Of a stretch of DNA of 8,155 nucleotides, positions 1 through 5,590 are shown in pieces; positions within the stretch are counted from its first letter, which is position 1, and each line of letters opens with the position of its first letter. Made by a program: the position numbers and the translations under genes. Source of the stretch: Novosphingobium sp. UBA1948. Its GTDB lineage: Bacteria > Pseudomonadota > Alphaproteobacteria > Sphingomonadales > Sphingomonadaceae. Location: the NCBI GenBank assembly GCA_002336765.1, contig DDES01000239.1, positions 39,042 to 47,196 on the forward strand. The letters run 5' to 3'. The notes beneath the pieces are model-generated. The model saw nothing but the letters and a program-made list of their open reading frames with translations. It made no database searches and was not told the origin of the DNA.

Positions 1-460
1 GGGCGCAGGAGCCGACCGTGGCCCAAGTGTCGACCATCGTGCCCTCGCCGACATAGGCCCCGATGTTGACGAAGCTGGGCATCAGCACCACGCCCTTGCC
101 GACAAAGCTGCCCGCGCGGGCCACCGCGCCCGGCACCACGCGGAAGCCGCCTTCGCGGAACTTTGCGTCGTCATAGCTGGCGAACTTGCTGGCCACCTTG
201 TCGAAAGCGGGCGCGCCCGCCGCGCCATGGGGCACCACGGCATTGTCGTTGAGGCGGAAGGAGAGCAGAACGGCCTTCTTCAGCCACTGGTTCACCACCC
301 ATGCGCCGTCGACCTTTTCGGCCACGCGCGCCGCGCCCGATTCGAGCAGCGCAAAAGCCGCTTCCACCGCCGCGCGCACATCGGCGCTGGCAGGGGTGAC
401 GGTGTCGCGCGCATCCCATGCGGCTTCGATCTGGGCAGAGAGCTGGGCGGTGTCGGTCAT
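1..460 (-). CDS. dapD: 2,3,4,5-tetrahydropyridine-2,6-dicarboxylate N-succinyltransferase, 5' part (DapD)
   Basis: Cytoplasmic enzyme of the succinylase branch of the diaminopimelate/lysine pathway; it transfers succinyl from succinyl-CoA to tetrahydrodipicolinate. The frame is open from ATG at 460-458 to the window edge, giving 153 codons of a protein usually about 275-285 residues long, so the C-terminal half is missing only because the window ends. The N-terminal helical domain carries QWLKKAVLLSFRLND (residues 58-72). The start of the left-handed beta-helix (hexapeptide repeat) domain is unmistakable: RVVPGAV (107-113), VVLMPSFVNIGAYVGEGTMV (124-143) and DTWATVGSCA (144-153). A modest SD (AAGG) lies 9 nt before the ATG. 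It is separated from the upstream dipeptidase by a strong hairpin, so it is probably transcribed on its own. Identification is very secure. Confidence 0.96.
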   Translation of the reverse strand, partial: MTDTAQLSAQIEAAWDARDTVTPASADVRAAVEAAFALLESGAARVAEKVDGAWVVNQWLKKAVLLSFRLNDNAVVPHGAAGAPAFDKVASKFASYDDAKFREGGFRVVPGAVARAGSFVGKGVVLMPSFVNIGAYVGEGTMVDTWATVGSCA

Positions 461-470
461 GGTGGCAAAC

Positions 471-533
471 CTTGTTCTGGTCAAACGGGGGATTTTGCCA
501 GATCGCCTAGAGCCTGCGCGCGCCAAGAACAAG
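471..533 (-). promoter_or_regulatory. Inverted repeat in the dapD leader that overlaps the ribosome binding site
   Basis: The arms cttgttct (471-478) and agaacaag (526-533) are perfect 8-bp inverted repeats 47 nt apart, just upstream of dapD. On the minus-strand transcript the distal arm AGAACAAG contains most of the AAGG Shine-Dalgarno, so pairing would tend to mask it. A weak promoter-like pair, TTGTTC, 17 nt, then TAGGCG, begins in the proximal arm; if it were the real promoter, that arm would lie outside the RNA. The repeat is directly visible. Any regulatory role is inferred and an 8-bp match could be chance. Confidence 0.3.
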
Positions 534-540
534 CCCTTTG

Positions 541-569
541 CCCGCGCCGCCGGACATGAGCGGCGCGGG
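541..569 (-). terminator. Terminator-like hairpin after the dipeptidase gene
   Basis: A perfect 10-bp, nearly all G/C stem (cccgcgccgc at 541-550 paired with gcggcgcggg at 560-569) closes a 9-nt loop. It begins 13 nt after the dipeptidase stop and lies before dapD. The minus-strand sequence that follows is only moderately T-rich, so this is not a textbook intrinsic terminator, but position and stability fit transcription termination or 3'-end protection of the upstream operon. Confidence 0.7.
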
Positions 570-582
570 TCATGCCTCGGGT

Positions 583-1920
583 TCAGAAGGTGGTGGCGCT
601 TTCGTAAGCCTTGTCGCCCGCATGGGCGGCGGCATAGGCTTCGGCACCTTTCAGCACGCGGAGGATATTGCCACTGGCGATCTTCTTGAGATCCTCCTTG
701 GTGTAACCGCGCCGCGCCAGTTCGACAAACAGGTTGGGATAGGCCGAGACATCCTCCAGCCCGACCACGCCCACCGAGCCGCCATCGAAATCCGAGCCGA
801 GGCCGATATGGTCCACACCGATGCGCTGTTTGATATGGTCGATATGGTCAGCCACATCCTTGACGGTGACGGTCGGCTTGGGATGGGCCTTGACCCACGC
901 TTCCATGTTGGCCTTGCCCAGATCGGGGCGGTCGGGGCGCAGGGCTTTCTGGCGCGTTTCCTCGGCCATGCGCGCCACGTTCCACTGGTAGAGCGCCTCG
1001 GAGACATAGCCGGGGTAGAAATTGACCATCACCACGCCGCCATTGGGCTTGAGCGCGTCGAGCACCTCGTCCGACACATTGCGCGGATGGCCCGACACCG
1101 CCATCGCGCCCGAATGCGAGAAGATCACCGGCGCGCCTGCGGTGCCGATGGCGTCGAGCATGGTCTTCTGGCTGACATGGCTGAGATCGACCAGCATGCC
1201 GAGCCGCTGCATCTCGCGCACCACATCCTTGCCGAAGGGGGTGAGGCCGTTGTGCGCGGGCGCGTCGGTGCCGCTGTCGGCCCAGGCGTTGTTCTTGAAA
1301 TGGGTGAGCGTCATATAGCGCACGCCAATGGCGTAGAGCTGGCGCAACACGCCCAGCGAGCCGCCGATCGAATGCCCGCCTTCCGCGCCCATCAGGCTGC
1401 CGATCTTGCCCGCCTTCCAGGCCTTTTCGACGCAGGCGGCATTCTCGCAATATTGCATATCGGTGGCATTGGCGGCGATCACGCGCTTCATCACGTCCAC
1501 CTGCTCGATGGTGGCCTGCACCGCTTGCTGTTCGCTCAAGCCTGCCGAGACATAGACCGACCAGAATTGCGCGCCCACCTTGCCCTTGCGCAGGCGGGGC
1601 AGGTCGGTCTGCATCGGGTCGATTTTGGGGGCAGGTTTGGTCGCGCCCGCCTTGCCCGCTTGCGCCCAGATGTCCTCGCCCGGTTCCTTGGTGGTGTCCT
1701 TGAAGTCGAAACCGGCCAGCACATCGTGGCGCCGGTCGCGCAATTGCTCGGGCACGTCATTGTGGCCGTCCCACACCGGCGCCTCTTTCAGGGCGGCCTC
1801 GGCCACCTGTTCGGGGGTGGCGGGCGCGGCGGCCAAGGCAGGCGTTGCCGGCATCGGAGAGGCCATCATCAGGGTGGCAAGCAACAGGGGGCGGGCGAAC
1901 AGGGTGGTGCGTTTTGTCAT
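583..1920 (-). CDS. Secreted membrane dipeptidase, peptidase family M19
   Basis: Zinc metallopeptidase of the renal (membrane) dipeptidase family, which hydrolyses dipeptides, often including those with a D-residue at the C-terminal side. From the ATG at 1920 it has 445 residues. A signal peptide with a basic n-region (MTKR) and a hydrophobic core ends near PALA/AAP (about residue 29-31), pointing to the periplasm. Expected metal-site motifs are present: WDGHND (H53 and D55), the bridging glutamate in GAEGGHS (E180), LVDLSHVS (H248) and IFSHSG (H269), plus GSDFDGG (D377). An in-frame TTG at 1983 would add 21 residues and overlap the GT4 stop, but it would bury the signal peptide, so ATG 1920 is preferred despite a weak SD. 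It lies 55 nt after the glycosyltransferase and is probably the last gene of its operon. Substrate is unknown; cell-wall or nutrient dipeptides are plausible. Confidence 0.92.
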   Translation of the reverse strand: MTKRTTLFARPLLLATLMMASPMPATPALAAAPATPEQVAEAALKEAPVWDGHNDVPEQLRDRRHDVLAGFDFKDTTKEPGEDIWAQAGKAGATKPAPKIDPMQTDLPRLRKGKVGAQFWSVYVSAGLSEQQAVQATIEQVDVMKRVIAANATDMQYCENAACVEKAWKAGKIGSLMGAEGGHSIGGSLGVLRQLYAIGVRYMTLTHFKNNAWADSGTDAPAHNGLTPFGKDVVREMQRLGMLVDLSHVSQKTMLDAIGTAGAPVIFSHSGAMAVSGHPRNVSDEVLDALKPNGGVVMVNFYPGYVSEALYQWNVARMAEETRQKALRPDRPDLGKANMEAWVKAHPKPTVTVKDVADHIDHIKQRIGVDHIGLGSDFDGGSVGVVGLEDVSAYPNLFVELARRGYTKEDLKKIASGNILRVLKGAEAYAAAHAGDKAYESATTF

Positions 1921-1975
1921 GCCCGCAGAAAAGGCCAAACCGCGCGCCAGCGCAAGGGGGGAGAAGCGCGTAGCT

Positions 1976-3145
1976 TCAGGCAACTTGCGTGTCGATCACC
2001 CCGACCCCGCGCCGCACCGTGGCATAATCGGCGAACAGCCTTTCGAAATGGCCGCGCGTGGTGGTGGTTTCGGCGGCCTTGGGCTGGCGCGGCAGGTTTT
2101 GCAGCAGCTTCACCGTGGCTCGCGCCGCCGACATCGCATCGCCCGCGCGATACATCATGCCCGCGCCCCCACGCGCATGGTCCGCCGCGCCGCCACGGTC
2201 GGGCACGATCACCGGTACACCACTCGCGCGCGCCTCGGCCGCCGCCATGCAGAAGGTTTCCGCCTCGCAACCATGGATCAGCGCATCGGCGCTGGCGAGG
2301 ATGGTGGCGAATTTGATGCGGTCTTTCTCGGGCTTGAGCAGGCGGATATGCGGGTTGCCCGCGATCTGTTTGAGGATCCGCTGCTTGTGCTTGCCCGCGC
2401 CGAGGATCACCATGCCGATAGGCAGTTTCTGGCTGGCGGCGGCCACCGCATCGACAATCATCGGCCAGCGCTTTTCAGGGCTCAATCTCCCCACGCCGAT
2501 CAGCAGCTTTGCGCTCTCCGGCAGGCCGCACAGCGTGAGCAGCCGCCGCCGCAGCGCGGCATTGCGCCTTGCGGGGCTGAACAGATCGGCCTCGATCCCC
2601 ATCGGGTGCAGCACGGTGTTATGCACGCCGCCCGCTGCCAGCCTGTCGCGCAATTCCGCGCTGGCGCAGACCACGCGCTCGAAATCCTGCGAAAGCTCGC
2701 GCAGATGGCGCCAGAAGGGCTCGAAGCGGCGGTCGATGGTTTCGCGGCTCATCACCGGCTCGAACCAGCGATAGGCATAGGCCGAGAGCGGATCGGCATG
2801 CATCACCAGCGCGCGCGGCGCCGGGCCTTGCCAGCGCGCCACCATGTTGGCGCTGCGCCACGGCGAGGAGCATTCAACGAAATCGGGCGCCAGCTCGTCA
2901 AGCTTGGCGTGCAGCGCCTCCTCGTCACCGAAATACCAGTATTTGCGGTCCAGCAGAAAACGCGGGCCCGGAATGGTGATCAACCGTGCATGGGGGCCGC
3001 GCTCGGACATGGAATAGCTGTCGCCGGGCGCGAGAATGGTGATGTCGTGGCCCAGTTCGGGCCCGATGCGCATCTTCTGCTCGACATAGGTCTTCACCCC
3101 GCCACCATGGGGTGAATAGAAGGCGCAAACATCGACAATCCGCAC
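1976..3145 (-). CDS. Glycosyltransferase family 4 (GT-B fold)
   Basis: Predicted retaining glycosyltransferase using a nucleotide-sugar donor, 389 residues, cytoplasmic or membrane-associated. The N-terminal Rossmann half opens MRIVDVCAFYSPHGGGVKTY, with the glycine-rich loop GGGV at residues 14-17 typical of GT4 acceptor/donor clefts. The C-terminal half carries GVGRLSPEKRW (217-227), LIHGCEAETF (289-298) and an E-x7-E motif (E296, E304) followed by ASGVPVIVPDRGG, the hallmark donor-binding region of GT4. The start is set at GTG 3145-3143 because GGAGGGG sits 5 nt upstream; an in-frame TTG at 3169 lacks this support. Gene order (deacetylase, membrane protein, secreted protein, GT4) suggests it builds the sugar part of an envelope lipid. 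Donor and acceptor cannot be read from sequence. Confidence 0.88.
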   Translation of the reverse strand: MRIVDVCAFYSPHGGGVKTYVEQKMRIGPELGHDITILAPGDSYSMSERGPHARLITIPGPRFLLDRKYWYFGDEEALHAKLDELAPDFVECSSPWRSANMVARWQGPAPRALVMHADPLSAYAYRWFEPVMSRETIDRRFEPFWRHLRELSQDFERVVCASAELRDRLAAGGVHNTVLHPMGIEADLFSPARRNAALRRRLLTLCGLPESAKLLIGVGRLSPEKRWPMIVDAVAAASQKLPIGMVILGAGKHKQRILKQIAGNPHIRLLKPEKDRIKFATILASADALIHGCEAETFCMAAAEARASGVPVIVPDRGGAADHARGGAGMMYRAGDAMSAARATVKLLQNLPRQPKAAETTTTRGHFERLFADYATVRRGVGVIDTQVA

Positions 3146-3150
3146 CGTAA

Positions 3151-3157
3151 CCCCTCC
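3151..3157 (-). promoter_or_regulatory. Strong Shine-Dalgarno that fixes the GTG start of the glycosyltransferase
   Basis: The minus strand reads GGAGGGG with 5 nt before GTG at 3145-3143. It is the strongest ribosome binding site in the window and favours this start over the in-frame TTG 24 nt further upstream. Confidence 0.75.
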
Positions 3158-3190
3158 CTGTCGGCGCAAGCCTCAAGCGGGTCCCATGTG

Positions 3191-3223
3191 GCGCGCCTTT
3201 CCGCAAAGGGCAAGAGGGCGCGC
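3191..3223 (-). other. GC-rich stem-loop between the DUF2141 and glycosyltransferase genes
   Basis: The arms gcgcgcc (3191-3197) and ggcgcgc (3217-3223) are a perfect 7-bp inverted repeat. A competing small hairpin, cctttccgcaaagg (3196-3209, 5-bp stem, 4-nt loop), overlaps it. The structure lies 21 nt after the DUF2141 stop, with no T-run on the minus strand. It could act as a weak terminator, an attenuator or an mRNA processing site that sets the expression of the downstream GT4 gene, or it may be chance in GC-rich DNA. Confidence 0.35.
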
Positions 3224-3244
3224 GCGATGTTTACCGCAAGAGCT

Positions 3245-3763
3245 TTACCGCAGAGGTGCCACGCCCAGACCGCTGCGATAGTTCATCACCACCGAGATGC
3301 GCGTCGGGCCATTGCCGGCGTTGACACGGGTGGCGGCGGCTTTGGGCTTGCTCCAGCCCAGGCGGGGATTGCCGCCAAAGCCGATGCCATCCACCGTCCA
3401 GCCGAACTTGCGGTTCATATCGCGGTCGTGCAGCACCATCACCGAATAGGCGCCCGCAGCGGGAACCCGCACGCAAAGCTGGAGATTGCCCGATTGTGGC
3501 AGGGCCTCTTCCACGCGGCGGAAGGTCTTGCCAGCGGCCACCAGCACATTGTCGTCGGCCAGAAAATCGGCGTCGTTGGAAGGATAGACCTCCAGCTTGA
3601 TCCGTCCGGTGCGATCCTTCAGCCCCACGATATCCACCAGAAACGAAGGACCGCTCTCGCCCGCGCGGCATTTGCCTTCGGCCTTGCCCAGATCGGGGGT
3701 CGAGGGAATGGCGACGGCCGCATGGGCAGCATCGGCGGCAAGCAGCAGGGGAAGCAGCAGCAT
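3245..3763 (-). CDS. Small secreted protein, DUF2141 family
   Basis: 172-residue protein of a family of small exported beta-rich proteins with no established biochemical role. A hydrophobic N-terminus (MLLLPLLLAADAAHA, likely cut after residue 15) suggests export, though its n-region has no Lys/Arg. The core matches the DUF2141 pattern: VDIVGLKDRTGRIKLEVYP (43-61), then PAAGAYSVMVLHDRDMNRKF (101-120) as the family's GxYAvxxxHDxNxNxK segment, then GIGFGGNP (126-133) as its GYGFSNNP-like turn. C32 and C97 could form a disulfide. The ATG overlaps the preceding stop by one base (TGATG), implying translational coupling to the membrane protein; an in-frame TTG one codon earlier is the only alternative start. 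Family assignment is good; function is unknown. Confidence 0.82.
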   Translation of the reverse strand: MLLLPLLLAADAAHAAVAIPSTPDLGKAEGKCRAGESGPSFLVDIVGLKDRTGRIKLEVYPSNDADFLADDNVLVAAGKTFRRVEEALPQSGNLQLCVRVPAAGAYSVMVLHDRDMNRKFGWTVDGIGFGGNPRLGWSKPKAAATRVNAGNGPTRISVVMNYRSGLGVAPLR

Positions 3764-4728
3764 CAACGGAGCCTTTCGGTTGCAAGATCAATGGTGGCAA
3801 AAATCGCGCCGACCACCAGATGGGTGACCAGCAAAAGCGCGGCAATCATCGCCATCAGGCTGGAAATCTCGGCATCATGGCCCAGCAGCAGCACGGCAAG
3901 GCCAGCAAAGATCACATCCTTGTTGGGCAGGAAGGGCAGGCGCGAGATCAGCATGCGCAGCGTCGCCAGCGCCAGCCAGACGATATAGGGCTGGTCGGGC
4001 AGCACCAGATGCCACATCAGCGCGGTCAGCCCGACATAGGCGATGATGCGCAGGAAATGGACGCCCGAAATCGCCCACAATTCGCGGCGCGGCAGCGAGA
4101 ACAGCTTTTGCCGGAACAGCAGGATGACAAAGGAGGTAACCAGCACCACGCCGAGCGAGGTGAAGATCGTGGCCATATCCTTGCCCAGCACGCCCGACTG
4201 CACAAAGGGCCAAGCGTAGGTCAGCATGGCCAGCGTGGCGATATTGCCGGTCAGCGCGGAAAGGATCGTCATATCCTTGATCGCGCCAAAGGGGGCCGTC
4301 ACCATATCGAGCTTGGCCCGCGCCCAGGCGTAGAACTGAACCTCGCCCAGATAGCCGAGCAGCAATTCGTTCGACACCAGCTTGCGCAGCAGCGCGCCCA
4401 TGCCCGACACCAGCGGAATGCCCCAGAGGCGGCGGTAGATCGCCCATTCGGACAAAGGCTGGATCAGGTAATTGGCGGCATAGACGATCCAGAAGGGCGC
4501 CGTGCGCGGGATCAGATCGACCACGCCATGCATGTCGAGCTTGTGCACTTCCCATGCCACCGCCACCAGCATGGCCAGCGAGATCAGCGCCGAGAGAATA
4601 CCCGCCAGCCGCGAGGATTTGGCGCGGTCGGCCGTGGCCACGTCGAGCGTGATCTCGCCATCGGGTGCGGAAATGGGGCTTTCAATCACCGTCCGGTCAG
4701 CCTCGTCGCTCAACGTCTTGTCGTTCAT
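3763..4728 (-). CDS. Polytopic membrane protein, probable lysylphosphatidylglycerol synthase TM-region (UPF0104-like) family
   Basis: 321 residues. A roughly 40-residue acidic, presumably cytoplasmic N-tail precedes about eight membrane segments: near 42-60, 78-98, 115-135, 152-174, 186-205, 218-240, 246-262 and 271-312 (the last region may be two helices). The pattern LLLGYLGEVQFYAWARAKLD (122-141) followed by APFGAIKDMTILSALTGN resembles the conserved GE-x-R / 'sv-x-eR-x-D' region of LPG_synthase_TM proteins. SRLPFLPNKDVIFAGLAVLL (262-281) resembles that family's 'lP-x-pGGlGv-E' segment. HpnL of hopanoid clusters belongs to the same broad family. The match is remote and I recognise it by pattern only. 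SD AAGG lies 7 nt before the ATG. The gene is tightly coupled to the DUF2141 gene. It may move or flip a lipid or its precursor, which is inference. Confidence 0.75.
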   Translation of the reverse strand: MNDKTLSDEADRTVIESPISAPDGEITLDVATADRAKSSRLAGILSALISLAMLVAVAWEVHKLDMHGVVDLIPRTAPFWIVYAANYLIQPLSEWAIYRRLWGIPLVSGMGALLRKLVSNELLLGYLGEVQFYAWARAKLDMVTAPFGAIKDMTILSALTGNIATLAMLTYAWPFVQSGVLGKDMATIFTSLGVVLVTSFVILLFRQKLFSLPRRELWAISGVHFLRIIAYVGLTALMWHLVLPDQPYIVWLALATLRMLISRLPFLPNKDVIFAGLAVLLLGHDAEISSLMAMIAALLLVTHLVVGAIFATIDLATERLR

Positions 4729-4852
4729 TCTGTCGCCTTGGCAGGGTTTTTACACCCGCGCCAGAGGTCAATATGGCGCCAGTGGCCAATGATCTTGGCG
4801 GGAATAGGGCAGCGCGGCAGAATGTTTGCTGAACGATGCATCTTCCCGCCGT
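4729..4852 (-). promoter_or_regulatory. 124-bp intergenic segment, possible promoter or internal regulatory region
   Basis: This segment is less GC-rich than the flanking genes and splits the otherwise tight gene run. On the minus strand it contains TTGACC (4766-4771) as a possible -35 box, but no convincing -10 at 16-18 nt. It also has a small GGGT/ACCC hairpin near 4744-4757 and an 8-bp inverted repeat (4797-4804 with 4843-4850). A separate promoter for the membrane protein and DUF2141 pair is possible; the evidence is weak. Confidence 0.3.
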
Positions 4853-5590
4853 TCAGCTTGCCAGCAATTCGGCATAGCGTCCCGCACGGCGGCGGGCGGC
4901 AAAGCTGCCATAGGTGGCGCGGATCGAGTCGATGAGGGCGGGCACGGTGGTGTCGCCCGGATGCACGGCAATGCGCGCCACATCCAGCCCGTGCAGGCCT
5001 AAGCGGGCCAGCCCCGCAAAGAAGCGGGAGGAAAGCTGGCGCCCCTTGGTGCGGCTGGCCCAAGTCACCACCGGCCCGCGGGCCAGCGTTTCGCCGGTGG
5101 CGGGACGCCACACGCGCATATGGTCTTCGGCCAGCGCAAAGCCCGATTCGGCCAGAGCCTCGCGCGCGCCTTCGCCATAGAGCCATGCGGGCGCGATAAA
5201 ACCCGTCGTCTCGCGCCCGATAATGTCCTCGATCAGCTTGCGCCCGTCGGCCATGCGGCGCGCGGCCTCCGCGCGGGTCAGGCCGAGAAACTCGCCCTCG
5301 CTGGCGGTCATATGCTTGGCCTTGAAAGCGGCCATACCGCTATGCTGCGCCAGATCCTTGTGGAACCAGCCGTGGACGAACATTTCCACGCCCTGATCGG
5401 CCCAGCGGCGCAGCTTGGCCTGATAGGCGGGATTGGCCGCCAGCGGTGCCTCGCCCCAATGGTCGGGCACCACCAGCATGGCAAAGTTCATGCCGCCCAG
5501 CAGGCCGCCGAGCAGATCGGCCAGTTGATCCACCTGCGCCTCTGCACGCGGTCCGACATCGTGGATCGAGGCCAGAAGCATCTTGCTCAT
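4853..5590 (-). CDS. Polysaccharide deacetylase-like protein, DUF2334 family
   Basis: 245-residue protein with the NodB-like deacetylase layout seen in DUF2334 proteins; this superfamily removes N- or O-acetyl groups from sugars in a metal-dependent way. Visible motifs are SIHDVGPR (8-15, with H10 and catalytic-type D11), EMFVHGWFHKD (69-79, with metal-ligand-type H73 and H77), GFIAPAW (130-136) and ARIAVHPGD (205-213, with H210). There is no signal peptide or membrane segment, so it should act in the cytoplasm, on an intracellular glycoconjugate or lipid-linked sugar rather than on finished wall. Its ATG directly follows the hpnN TGA (TGAATG) and an AAGGA SD lies 8 nt upstream, so the two are almost surely co-translated. 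It may play the part HpnK plays in hopanoid glycosylation, by analogy only. Confidence 0.83.
   Translation of the reverse strand: MSKMLLASIHDVGPRAEAQVDQLADLLGGLLGGMNFAMLVVPDHWGEAPLAANPAYQAKLRRWADQGVEMFVHGWFHKDLAQHSGMAAFKAKHMTASEGEFLGLTRAEAARRMADGRKLIEDIIGRETTGFIAPAWLYGEGAREALAESGFALAEDHMRVWRPATGETLARGPVVTWASRTKGRQLSSRFFAGLARLGLHGLDVARIAVHPGDTTVPALIDSIRATYGSFAARRRAGRYAELLAS

Noticed and set aside
830..850. Short tandem repeat gatatggtc in the dipeptidase
   Set aside because: It simply encodes the DHIDHI helix stretch; two copies in frame and no sign of expansion.
1921..1983. N-terminal extension of the dipeptidase from a TTG at 1983
   Set aside because: It would place 21 unrelated residues before a good signal peptide and overlap the upstream stop; the ATG at 1920 gives a normal secreted M19 protein.
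538..2316. Long plus-strand open frame (592 codons) opposite the dipeptidase and the glycosyltransferase
   Set aside because: It spans two well-supported minus-strand genes, is rich in His/Arg/Gly as expected from the complement of GC-rich codons, and shows no recognisable domain.
1580..3115. Plus-strand open frame of 511 codons opposite the glycosyltransferase
   Set aside because: Antisense shadow of a clear GT4 gene; no domain, biased composition, no ribosome binding site that stands out.
4743..4771. Sigma-70-type promoter from TTGACC (4766-4771) with TAAAAA downstream
   Set aside because: The spacing to TAAAAA is only 13 nt and the hexamer at 17 nt (AACCCT) is poor, so I list the region only as a weak possibility, not as a promoter.
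3820..4935. Plus-strand open frame of 371 codons opposite the membrane protein and the end of the deacetylase
   Set aside because: Composition dominated by Gln, His, Arg and Gly, typical of an antisense frame; crosses a gene boundary on the other strand.
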